Positions 1 through 6,811 of a stretch of 9,590 bases of DNA are shown here, one piece after another (the first letter of the stretch is position 1; each line of letters starts with the position of its first letter). Source of the stretch: an uncultured Alistipes sp. (GTDB lineage: Bacteria > Bacteroidota > Bacteroidia > Bacteroidales > Rikenellaceae); assembly GCA_900769525.1 (NCBI GenBank), contig CAAGGY010000112.1, positions 1-9,590 on the forward strand, given 5' to 3'. The notes beneath the pieces are model-generated. The model was not told the DNA's origin, did no database searches, and worked only from the letters and a program-made list of their open reading frames with translations. Made by a program: the position numbers and the translations under genes.

Positions 1-576
1 GCCACGCAAGCCGAAATCTGCGGCTGAAGAGTGCTTGAGCTGCTCAACAACATCACCACCACCTACGACAACATCGGCAACTGAGCGTCCTGCCTCACGA
101 GCAGCCAACGCAGCAGCGATATTGCGAAGGTTACGATCAAACTCGCCCCATGCACGCAAGAACTGGCACTTCGAAGCGGCCAAATCCTTATAGTAAGCAT
201 CGAACAATGCACGCTCAAAGCTCGCATCTATTACGCACTCCTCATCACGATCCTCGTCGTCAGCCTCATTGAAATACTTAACAACCTTAGCGACGTTTGC
301 AGAGAGTGAGTCGTAATTGCGGTTAGCAAAGATGTCGTCAATCTGCTCAGCAGAGAGATTTCCGAGTGCATTGTGTCGCTCACGCTTGGCACGGCGGGCG
401 ATAATATTTTCGCAATCGTAGTAGGCGTAAAGAAGCTTTACAGCCGCACGATCACTCTTCGACAATTCGGCGAGAATCTCATCAACGATCTCACGAACAT
501 CGAAGCCCTTGGTATCTGAGTCGAGCGTCCACTCACGCAGACCCGCTACCAAATAGTAATACTCCGTAGAGAACAT
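1..576 (-). CDS. DUF2764 family protein of the V/A-type ATPase operon (C-terminus beyond window)
   Basis: 192 codons are visible from the ATG at 576 to the window edge, with no stop. The protein opens MFSTEYYYLVAGLREW, the Tyr-rich start typical of DUF2764, and continues as a charged, largely helical protein without signal peptide or membrane segment. The start lies 3 bases after the subunit E stop, so the two are surely co-transcribed and probably translationally coupled. In Bacteroidota, Chlamydiae and spirochaetes this family sits between subunit E and subunit A of the V/A-type ATPase (established knowledge), so a role as a stalk or assembly component of that cytoplasmic V1 sector is likely. 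Residues about 126-165 (ERALFDAYYKDL, then FDRNLRNIAAALAAREAG) resemble the repeat pattern of archaeal subunit C; that is inference. Family assignment is fairly sure, function is not. Confidence 0.85.
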   Translation of the reverse strand, partial: MFSTEYYYLVAGLREWTLDSDTKGFDVREIVDEILAELSKSDRAAVKLLYAYYDCENIIARRAKRERHNALGNLSAEQIDDIFANRNYDSLSANVAKVVKYFNEADDEDRDEECVIDASFERALFDAYYKDLAASKCQFLRAWGEFDRNLRNIAAALAAREAGRSVADVVVGGGDVVEQLKHSSAADFGLRG

Positions 577-579
577 AGC

Positions 580-1191
580 TTACTTATAAAGCAAGTTAGC
601 AACCTTCTCACGTAGATACTCCTGAAGAAGAGCATCAAAGCTCTCGTCGGTGAACGAGATGTAGTAGCCACCAGCCTTCTCGCCGACCTTAAAGCCTGTC
701 TTAACCTCCTTAGAGTAACCTACCTCTACGCCAGCCTTGAGAAGCTCAGTAGCACTCTTCTGCATAGCTGCATCGAGCTCTGCACGCTTAGCCTCTGGAA
801 GCAACGCCTTGAGTGATACCTCAGCAGATGAGGCGTTCCAGTTGGTTGCAACAGCCAAGAGCATATCCTTGATGAATGTGGCGTCGATAGAGGCAGCCTT
901 AACTGCAGCACCTGTCGACTTGAGGATAATTGCCTCAGCAATCTCACTCTTAATCTTAGAGAGTGCCTGACGACCAGCCAAAGTAATCTCAGTCATAGCA
1001 TTCTTTGCGATATCCTCGGCACGATCCTGTGCAGCCTTTGCAATAGCGTCAGCCTCAGCACGAGCATCAGCAAGAATCTTTGCTGCCTGCTCCTTAGCCT
1101 CAGCAACAAGACGCTCAGCCTCGGTGCGGCCCTTCTCCAAGCCATCGTTGTAGAGCTTTTGTGTTAGCTCCTGAAGTTTGTTATTCTCCAT
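580..1191 (-). CDS. atpE: V/A-type ATP synthase subunit E (peripheral stalk)
   Basis: 203 aa, the usual length for the family. Residues 1-90 form a long Ala/Glu/Lys/Arg-rich amphipathic helix (for example EAERLVAEAKEQAAKILADA), the coiled-coil peripheral stalk; residues about 95-203 form the globular head that binds the catalytic A3B3 ring, ending in GFKVGEKAGGYYISF and a final helix EYLREKVANLLYK, both typical. No signal peptide or membrane span, as expected for a cytoplasmic stator subunit. It is the first gene of the operon: a TTTG/TAAATTTG promoter lies about 140 bases upstream, and the DUF2764 gene follows after 3 bases. The ATG at 1191 is the only reasonable start. In Bacteroidota this complex is a rotary ion-translocating ATPase; whether it pumps H+ or Na+ cannot be told from this subunit. 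Confidence 0.93.
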   Translation of the reverse strand: MENNKLQELTQKLYNDGLEKGRTEAERLVAEAKEQAAKILADARAEADAIAKAAQDRAEDIAKNAMTEITLAGRQALSKIKSEIAEAIILKSTGAAVKAASIDATFIKDMLLAVATNWNASSAEVSLKALLPEAKRAELDAAMQKSATELLKAGVEVGYSKEVKTGFKVGEKAGGYYISFTDESFDALLQEYLREKVANLLYK

Positions 1192-1331
1192 AGTTGAATA
1201 AAGTTTTAAGTTTTATCGTATATTTTCTTAATTTCCTGTATGCTATTTTTGAGAGTTGCCACTAATAATTCTTAGCCATCTCTCACGCAATGCAACCGCA
1301 CGCACGCGACAAACCATTGCCAAAATTCACG

Positions 1332-1362
1332 CAAATTTATGTTTTATTTTTGAATAATCAAA
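1332..1362 (-). promoter_or_regulatory. Bacteroidota-type promoter of the V-ATPase operon
   Basis: On the minus strand, TTTG (1362-1359) and TAAATTTG (1339-1332) are separated by 19 bases, an exact match to the Bacteroides primary-sigma consensus TTTG N19-21 TAnnTTTG. Transcription would start near 1325-1328, giving a leader of about 135 bases before the subunit E ATG. The leader is A/T-rich except for a G/C-rich stretch at 1287-1320 flanked by a 6-base inverted repeat. Confidence 0.7.
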
Positions 1363-1421
1363 CATTTCAACTCTAAAATATCCTATTTTTATCTATTTGT
1401 TGTCACTGCGTGTTGAAGATG

Positions 1422-1452
1422 TTGGCTATCTCAAATTTAATTCATATCTTTG
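1422..1452 (+). promoter_or_regulatory. Bacteroidota-type promoter of the ROK gene
   Basis: TTG at 1422-1424 and TATCTTTG at 1445-1452 are 20 bases apart, fitting the Bacteroides consensus. The last G of the -7 box is only 7 bases before the ATG at 1460, so the start of transcription should fall at about 1456-1459 and leave practically no 5' leader. It lies divergently from the V-ATPase promoter at 1332-1362, with about 60 bases between the two elements. Confidence 0.7.
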
Positions 1453-1459
1453 CATAACA

Positions 1460-2554
1460 ATGGAAAAGATAACTAACAACAGAAAGATAGTTGTGACACT
1501 CGATGCGGGTGGCACTAACTTCGTATTTGGAGCGATGTGTGATGGTAAGCCTATTGGCCAGAGCCTAACACTACCCTCTTCTGCCCACGACTTAGACTTG
1601 TGTCTTACCACTCTTATTCGTGGCTTTGAGCAGATAATCGAGTCACTTCCTGAGCCACCTGTGGCAATCAGCTTCGCATTTCCTGGCCCTGCCGACTATC
1701 GCAACGGTGTGATTGGAGGCTTCCTGCCCAACTTCCCATCGTTTAGAGATGGTGTGGCACTTGGACCAATGCTTGAGCATAAGTTCGGTATCCCTGTCTT
1801 TATCAACAACGATGCTGACCTCTTTGCCTATGGCGAGGCTATGGGTGGAGCACTGCCACGCATCAACCGCAAGCTCGAGGAGGCGGGTTCAGAGAAGCGC
1901 TATCGCAATATGCTCGGTTTCACCTTCGGCACAGGTTTTGGCTTTGGCTTTGTGATGAATGGCAAGCTCAACTTGGGTGACAACTCATGTGTTGAGACAT
2001 TCTGCCTTAAGCATCGTGATCAGCCTGAGTATATCGTCGAGGATGGCGTTGCAATTAGAGCTGTTAAGCGTGTATATCGTGAGCTTTCGAATGATGAGCG
2101 AGAGCTTGAGCCAAAGGATATATTTGATATAGCAGAGGGTGCTGTCGAGGGTAATGCTGATGCGGCTAAAGAGGCCTTTGCAACACTTGGCCGTGTGGCT
2201 GGAGATGCCATGGCTACAGCGGTGACACTCATGGATGGATTGATTGTTATCGGAGGTGGTCTTTCGGCTGCATCGAAGTACTTTATGCCAGCGCTTATCG
2301 ACGAGATGCGCTCACGAATTAAGACTATGTCCGGCGATGAACTTAATCGTGTTCAAATGAATGTGTACAACCTTGATGATGATGCTGAGTTTAAGAAGTT
2401 TGCAACTGGCAACTCAACTAAAATTAAGGTGTATGGCACAGACAAAGAGGTGGTCTACGACCCTGAGAAACGAGTGGGTATTACGATCTCGGATATTGGC
2501 GCAAGCAATGCTGTGTCGCTCGGCGCATACCTCTACGCCATTGACAATATATAG
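1460..2554 (+). CDS. ROK-family sugar kinase-like protein, zinc motif missing
   Basis: 364 aa with the actin-like/ROK fold. The phosphate-1 loop is DAGGTN (15-20), the sugar and catalytic segment is FINNDAD (114-120, putative base Asp118), the second phosphate loop is FGTGFGFGF (156-164) and the adenosine motif is VIGGGLSAAS (263-272). These indicate ATP-dependent phosphorylation of a sugar or amino sugar in the cytosol. The region that in classical ROK kinases carries GExGH and then CxCGxxGCxE (zinc site) here reads NSCVETFCLKH and has no Cys cluster (175-200). No helix-turn-helix precedes the kinase domain, so it is not a NagC/XylR-type repressor. The open frame extends upstream to a TTG at 1397, but the promoter -7 box lies inside that extension, so ATG 1460 is chosen. 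Substrate unknown; neighbours give no clue. Confidence 0.85.
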   Translation: MEKITNNRKIVVTLDAGGTNFVFGAMCDGKPIGQSLTLPSSAHDLDLCLTTLIRGFEQIIESLPEPPVAISFAFPGPADYRNGVIGGFLPNFPSFRDGVALGPMLEHKFGIPVFINNDADLFAYGEAMGGALPRINRKLEEAGSEKRYRNMLGFTFGTGFGFGFVMNGKLNLGDNSCVETFCLKHRDQPEYIVEDGVAIRAVKRVYRELSNDERELEPKDIFDIAEGAVEGNADAAKEAFATLGRVAGDAMATAVTLMDGLIVIGGGLSAASKYFMPALIDEMRSRIKTMSGDELNRVQMNVYNLDDDAEFKKFATGNSTKIKVYGTDKEVVYDPEKRVGITISDIGASNAVSLGAYLYAIDNI

Positions 2555-2559
2555 ATGAT

Positions 2560-2590
2560 AAGATTTGGATTAGAGCTTAGGCTCCATCTT
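2560..2590. terminator. Weak hairpin between convergent genes
   Basis: AAGA (2560-2563) and TGGA (2566-2569) can pair with TCCA (2583-2586) and TCTT (2587-2590), with a TT bulge and a 13-base loop. It sits where the plus-strand ROK gene and the minus-strand murB operon converge and overlaps the last codons of the latter. The stem is short and no long T-run follows, so a terminator role is only suggested by position. Confidence 0.25.
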
Positions 2591-3334
2591 TGAGGCAATA
2601 TGTGTTGTTATCGAGGATAGGAGCCTATGCTCTTTTACTGACGAAAAAGAGGATATTCCCATAATATCACCCACGAACATTTCATCAACAAGCTCGAGTG
2701 CTGACTCTGGGATATCTCGCACATAGAGCCTATATCCTGCGGCCTCAATTGCTCGTGCGATAACACCATACTCCACGCTATTGTACCTCTTTGGAGTAAA
2801 CCAACACCTCTTGTAATAGACAAAGATTGGCTGCCATGGGCGGCTGAGAAGATAACCATTGCCGTCGATCCATATAGCCCGTTGGCCACCGATGTGACGC
2901 ACAGCATAGTCGGCCATAGTGTCGAGTGCAACGCTCGCCTGCGTCTCGGCCTCAGTGGTTGGCTGTGTCATCGTGTATACTGCACCAACCTCACGCTTAG
3001 CACGCAAATACCCTCCCGTACCAAAGGTCGGTTTCTCCACCTCGAAGGAGAGTCTTCCAGTGGCATCAAGTCGCATCACAACGGGGACACTCAGGGAGTT
3101 GGCTACACGTGAGAGTTCAAGGAGTTTGCCGATAATGCGCTGTGCATCCTTGACGCCACACAGCGATGCAAAGCCAAATAGGTGTTCTGAGGCTGTGCGA
3201 AGTGTGTTTATATGCTGCTCGAGATGGTAGATGACGCCATTGAGCGTATGTATTCGTTGCTGGACAAAAGGGAGGTCTACTCGAAGCTTCTCAGCCTCGA
3301 ATACCGCACCATCTAACCAGGCAAGTAACCTCAT
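2570..3334 (-). CDS. Degenerate fold-type IV PLP enzyme homologue (aminotransferase class IV-like)
   Basis: 254 aa, somewhat short for the family (about 270-300). The C-terminal half follows class IV aminotransferases and aminodeoxychorismate lyases: AIWIDGNGYLLS (153-164) matches the 'aL.lD.dGyvtE' strand, WFTPKR (178-183) the 'yTP' strand, EYGVIARAIEAAGYRLYVR (188-206) the 'GitR..vielA...g..v.er' helix, and LVDEMFVGDIMGISSF (215-230) the 'adEvFltn....i.pv' segment. Key residues appear lost: the Glu after 'GYxx' is Ser164, the Arg of 'HxxRL' is replaced (HINTL, 41-45), and no Lys lies between 115 and 174, where the PLP lysine should be about 23 residues before AIWID. It starts 1 base after the holA stop (TAGTATG), so it belongs to the murB operon. 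Fold relation fairly likely; catalytic activity doubtful; real role unknown. Confidence 0.65.
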   Translation of the reverse strand: MRLLAWLDGAVFEAEKLRVDLPFVQQRIHTLNGVIYHLEQHINTLRTASEHLFGFASLCGVKDAQRIIGKLLELSRVANSLSVPVVMRLDATGRLSFEVEKPTFGTGGYLRAKREVGAVYTMTQPTTEAETQASVALDTMADYAVRHIGGQRAIWIDGNGYLLSRPWQPIFVYYKRCWFTPKRYNSVEYGVIARAIEAAGYRLYVRDIPESALELVDEMFVGDIMGISSFSSVKEHRLLSSITTHIASKMEPKL

Positions 3335-3335
3335 A

Positions 3336-4418
3336 CTAACTCTCTGAAAATATCTTTAACAATAGCTCCTTAAGTAACTCGCCACCATCCAAACCTCCGC
3401 TGTTAACACCTTTACTCTTAGCGTCATACTTACGTAGATAGCCAAGCACGGCAAATACTCGACTATTAGCCCAGCGTGTGGCATTAGCTTTAAGCTCCTT
3501 GAGGGCGAATGGGTTGTTTATGCCAATTGTCGACATAAGCTCTGCATCTGAGGGCAAAGCAATGCCTCGACGGCGTGACTGCCATTGCAGGTAGTTATAG
3601 ATGAATAGCTGACGGAACTGGCTGAACATCATCGTTATTGTCAGCGTAATAGGATGGCTCTTCTGGTTATGGGCGAAGTGCTCAGCGATGTTCATTGCTC
3701 GGGCAACATCACGCTTGAGTACTGCATCGTTGAGCTCAAAGAGGTTGAAATCCTTTGAAACGCCAATATACTGTTCAATATGTGTATCGGTTATATTTTT
3801 GGTGCCTTCGTCCATCGACACTGCAAGCTTATCGACCTCACGGGCTATGCGAGATAGGTCCATGCCGACGTGCTCCTTGAGCATAGCAAGCGCCTTAGGC
3901 GAGATTGTTAGGCCTCGTGATGCGACATAGGAGGATATCCAAGAGTCGACCTCATACTCACGAGGGTGTATCGACTCGAAGACAACTCCATTCTTAGCGC
4001 AACTCTTATATAGTGATTGGCGCTTGTCAAGACCTCGTCCCTGCTCCTTGTTTTTGTAGCAGAGGACAAGTATCGTGCTGTTTTGAGGCGAAGAAGTGTA
4101 GTGCGACAAGGCTTCAAGTTTTGACATCTGCTGCGCCTCACGAACTATGACAACCTGATACGAGCCCATCATAGGTAGCTGACGACATAGGTTGACAACA
4201 GCACCAGCATCGGTATCAAGACCATAGACAACAACTTGATTAAATGCTCGCTCGGCCTCCGAAAGGATTGTGTTGGCAAGAGCATCGCAGAGTGCATCAA
4301 TAAAGAAGCCCTCATCGCCCATAAGTAGATATATGGGCTGAAAGCGACGAGCCTTAATATCGGACATCATCGCATTATACTGTGCAACGCAATCGTTAAA
4401 TTTCACAACTTTAGCCAT
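3336..4418 (-). CDS. holA: DNA polymerase III subunit delta (clamp loader)
   Basis: 360 aa from the ATG at 4418, close to the family's usual 340-350. Delta opens the beta sliding clamp as part of the DnaX clamp-loader complex. The N-terminal AAA+-like domain shows PIYLLMGDEGFFID (28-41), the typical first strand and helix where a Walker A loop has been lost, and QVVIVREAQQM near residue 90. The C-terminal collar domain begins around YIGVSKDFNLFELNDAVL, followed by helices MFSQFRQLFIYNYLQ, a pattern shared by bacterial delta subunits. A GTG at 4427 would add three residues (MLT); ATG 4418 gives MAKVVKFNDC, which I think matches relatives better. It starts 15 bases after tilS stops and is followed after 1 base by the PLP-like gene, so it is inside one operon. 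Confidence 0.9.
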   Translation of the reverse strand: MAKVVKFNDCVAQYNAMMSDIKARRFQPIYLLMGDEGFFIDALCDALANTILSEAERAFNQVVVYGLDTDAGAVVNLCRQLPMMGSYQVVIVREAQQMSKLEALSHYTSSPQNSTILVLCYKNKEQGRGLDKRQSLYKSCAKNGVVFESIHPREYEVDSWISSYVASRGLTISPKALAMLKEHVGMDLSRIAREVDKLAVSMDEGTKNITDTHIEQYIGVSKDFNLFELNDAVLKRDVARAMNIAEHFAHNQKSHPITLTITMMFSQFRQLFIYNYLQWQSRRRGIALPSDAELMSTIGINNPFALKELKANATRWANSRVFAVLGYLRKYDAKSKGVNSGGLDGGELLKELLLKIFSES

Positions 4419-4433
4419 AGTAAGCACCCTAAA

Positions 4434-5804
4434 TTAGATGTTGTCTTGAACAATTCTAAGTACTCGTTCAGTATGTTTAGTTACGCAATATCTATCGTCG
4501 AGACGACGGCCAACGACCCAGACGATATCATCGCCCGAGAGAAGAACAAACTGGCGGTTCTTCTGCGCAAGCGACACCTTCTTGTCGATAAGGTAGTCGC
4601 TGAGCTTCTTGCGGCCACTCATGCCAAAGGGCACAAACCAATCCCCCTCCTGCCAACGGCGTAGACGTAGCGGGAACTTGAGCTTATCTGCATCAATAAG
4701 GGCTATGTGCTCACCCTGGTTGAGCGAGTCGATATAGTCAATGTCAAGGTACTGGTAATAGAGCACCGAGCCACCGACATAAGAGCGTAGTGTGTTTCGC
4801 TCAACGACAACTTCGCAATTGTCGTCCGAGGCTATTGGCGATACGACAATATTGCCACGATCTACCACGGCAACCCACTCACGAGAGTAGAATCGGCGTC
4901 CTGTAGAGCCGCTATCTATGGCATGTAGCAACGCATCGACAACATCGCCTTTGAAGCCATATTCGGAGCTTAGAATCTCGTAGACCACGAAATTTCTGGG
5001 CAGCGACTCATTGATATTGCCGACCCTTATTGTGTGTATATCTGCTTGGTGCTCAATAACATCTTGCTTGATGATATTCATGGCCGAGGAGATAAAATCC
5101 TGGGCCTGGCTCAAGCGTGAAATATTGCGTCGCATAATCGTAGTAAACTGCGGAGTAATCTCCTTGAGCATTGGTACAAGACCGATGCGCACCTTATTAC
5201 GCAGATACTTTGTTGAGCGGTTGGATGAATCTTCACGGAAGGGGATTCTATGTGCTACGGCATAGTCGTGAATCTCCTTGCGGTTGGTAAACATCAGTGG
5301 GCGGACAATGCGTCCCACGTGGTTGGTTATGCCCGTGAGGCCACGAAGACCTGTGCCACGCAGCATATTTATAAAGAATGTCTCGATTGAGTCGTTGATA
5401 TGGTGTGCAATGGCAATGACCGTGTATCCATGCTCATCGCATAGCTCACGAAACCATGCATAACGTAGACGACGAGCAGCCATCTCCATAGACTCGCCCG
5501 TGCGCTCCATCTCACCAATAGTGTCGAAGCGTTTGTTGAAGAACTCAACACCGAGGCGTTGCGCCTCATGCTCAACAAGAAGCTCATCCTCCTCGCTCTC
5601 CTTGCCACGTAGCTGGAAGTTGCAATGAGCCACGCCAAAGTTGTATCCAGCAGCCGAGGTGAGCGACATCAACACCATGGAGTCGACACCACCTGAGACT
5701 GTAAGCAGAATCTTGTCGTCGTGCGTAAAAAGTTCGTTATCAGCGACATACTTCTCGAACTCGTCGAGCAAAAAATATCCCTCTTTCACTTCGTTACAAT
5801 ACAT
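4434..5804 (-). CDS. tilS: tRNA(Ile)-lysidine synthetase
   Basis: 456 aa. TilS uses ATP and lysine to turn C34 of the CAU-anticodon tRNA-Ile into lysidine, so that it reads AUA as isoleucine; it is essential in most bacteria. The PP-loop ATP-pyrophosphatase motif is SGGVDS (37-42), followed by HCNFQLRG (60-67), AHHINDSIETFF (133-144) with MLRGTGLRGLTG, and EDSSN with a downstream RNKVR (191-206). The C-terminal TilS domain is clear at GDWFVPFGMSGRKKLSDYL (387-405). The ATG at 5804 overlaps the murB coding end by 11 bases. An alternative TTG at 5771, giving a start MLDEFEKYV nearer to typical Bacteroidota TilS, is preceded by AAGAGGGA, a good Shine-Dalgarno-like stretch; the true start is therefore uncertain by 11 residues. 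Confidence 0.95.
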   Translation of the reverse strand: MYCNEVKEGYFLLDEFEKYVADNELFTHDDKILLTVSGGVDSMVLMSLTSAAGYNFGVAHCNFQLRGKESEEDELLVEHEAQRLGVEFFNKRFDTIGEMERTGESMEMAARRLRYAWFRELCDEHGYTVIAIAHHINDSIETFFINMLRGTGLRGLTGITNHVGRIVRPLMFTNRKEIHDYAVAHRIPFREDSSNRSTKYLRNKVRIGLVPMLKEITPQFTTIMRRNISRLSQAQDFISSAMNIIKQDVIEHQADIHTIRVGNINESLPRNFVVYEILSSEYGFKGDVVDALLHAIDSGSTGRRFYSREWVAVVDRGNIVVSPIASDDNCEVVVERNTLRSYVGGSVLYYQYLDIDYIDSLNQGEHIALIDADKLKFPLRLRRWQEGDWFVPFGMSGRKKLSDYLIDKKVSLAQKNRQFVLLSGDDIVWVVGRRLDDRYCVTKHTERVLRIVQDNI

Positions 5805-6807
5805 TTACTTCGGGCGAAATATCGACACCGAAACTCTCTTTTACCTTGCCACAAACATAGTGGGCCAAACGCATAACATCACCACCCGTAGCACCGCCAT
5901 GGTTGACCAAAACAAGGGCCTGACGGTCGTGAACACCCACAGAGCCGTCACGATAGCCCTTCAAACCTGATCGGTCGATGAGCCAACCAGCTGCGAGCTT
6001 AAGTCGAGAATCGTCGCCCGGTATAGCATAATGAGGCATATCTGGGTATTTGCTCAATAGAGCCTCGGCTACACTGCGATTAACGATAGGGTTTTTGAAG
6101 AAACTACCAGCATTGCCCAACACTTTAGGGTCGGGAAGTTTGCGTGAGCGTATTGAGCAGATGGCATCACGAATGTTGCTAAGTGTTGCGCCACCACGAG
6201 CCTCGACCTCCGAGATTACGTCGCCATAACCGAGATTTGGGCGTGGCGTACGATGTAATCTAAACTCAACGGCAAGGATAATCACATAGCCTTTAAGCTC
6301 CTGCTTGAAGATACTCTCACGGTAGGCGAATTTGCACTCTGCATTGGTTAGTCTGACTACCTCCAATGTTCTGGTATCGAAGTATTCAACAACAGTTATC
6401 GCATCCTTTGCTTCAGCACCATAGGCACCAATGTTCTGCACGGGAGCAGCTCCAACAGAGCTTGGAATAGCTGAGAGGTTCTCAATGCCCCACAACCCTT
6501 CATTGACACTCCACTCCACCAACTCATCCCAGTCGTGAGCAGCCTCAGCACGAACATCAACATACTCATCATTAGTGGCAAGAATCGTGCGAGTACGACT
6601 TATGGGCGTGAACAATACACCATCATAGTCCTGTGTAAAGAGTGTGTTATTACCCGCACCAAGGACATACCAACGCTCGGGGCGTGACTCAGTGAAGTAG
6701 TCACGCAAATCCTCTGCGTTCTCAAACTCAACAAGGGTTTTTGCCTGCTGCTGAACGCCAAAACTATTGCGGTCGGCAAGATTTATATTAAAATAAATTC
6801 GTTTCAT
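5794..6807 (-). CDS. murB: UDP-N-acetylenolpyruvoylglucosamine reductase, type I
   Basis: 337 aa, close to the 342 of the E. coli enzyme. MurB is the cytosolic FAD enzyme that reduces enolpyruvyl-UDP-GlcNAc to UDP-MurNAc with NADPH, the second committed step of peptidoglycan synthesis. FAD-binding motifs are YVLGAGNNTLF (47-57) and SSVGAAPVQNIGAYGAE (116-132); the type I substrate loop is FAYRESIFK (160-168); the proton-donor serine is Ser235 in GNAGSFFKNP (231-240); the C-terminal catalytic Glu is Glu333 in SPEVNVL. First gene of the four-gene minus-strand operon. ATG 6807 is taken because it gives a normal family N-terminus; a TAACTTTG promoter box ends only 4 bases before it, so the message is probably leaderless. 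Its last 11 bases overlap the annotated tilS start. Confidence 0.96.
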   Translation of the reverse strand: MKRIYFNINLADRNSFGVQQQAKTLVEFENAEDLRDYFTESRPERWYVLGAGNNTLFTQDYDGVLFTPISRTRTILATNDEYVDVRAEAAHDWDELVEWSVNEGLWGIENLSAIPSSVGAAPVQNIGAYGAEAKDAITVVEYFDTRTLEVVRLTNAECKFAYRESIFKQELKGYVIILAVEFRLHRTPRPNLGYGDVISEVEARGGATLSNIRDAICSIRSRKLPDPKVLGNAGSFFKNPIVNRSVAEALLSKYPDMPHYAIPGDDSRLKLAAGWLIDRSGLKGYRDGSVGVHDRQALVLVNHGGATGGDVMRLAHYVCGKVKESFGVDISPEVNVL

Positions 6808-6811
6808 AATG

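Noticed and set aside
737..970. Plus-strand open frame opposite subunit E
   Set aside because: Antisense shadow of the Ala-rich stalk sequence, with no family resemblance.
1397..1459. Upstream extension of the ROK reading frame starting at a TTG
   Set aside because: The -33 and -7 promoter elements lie within it and the extra 21 residues do not look like a ROK N-terminus; ATG 1460 places DAGGTN at the usual distance.
4419..4427. GTG start for holA adding three residues
   Set aside because: ATG 4418 gives a normal start MAKVVKF; nothing supports the GTG over it.
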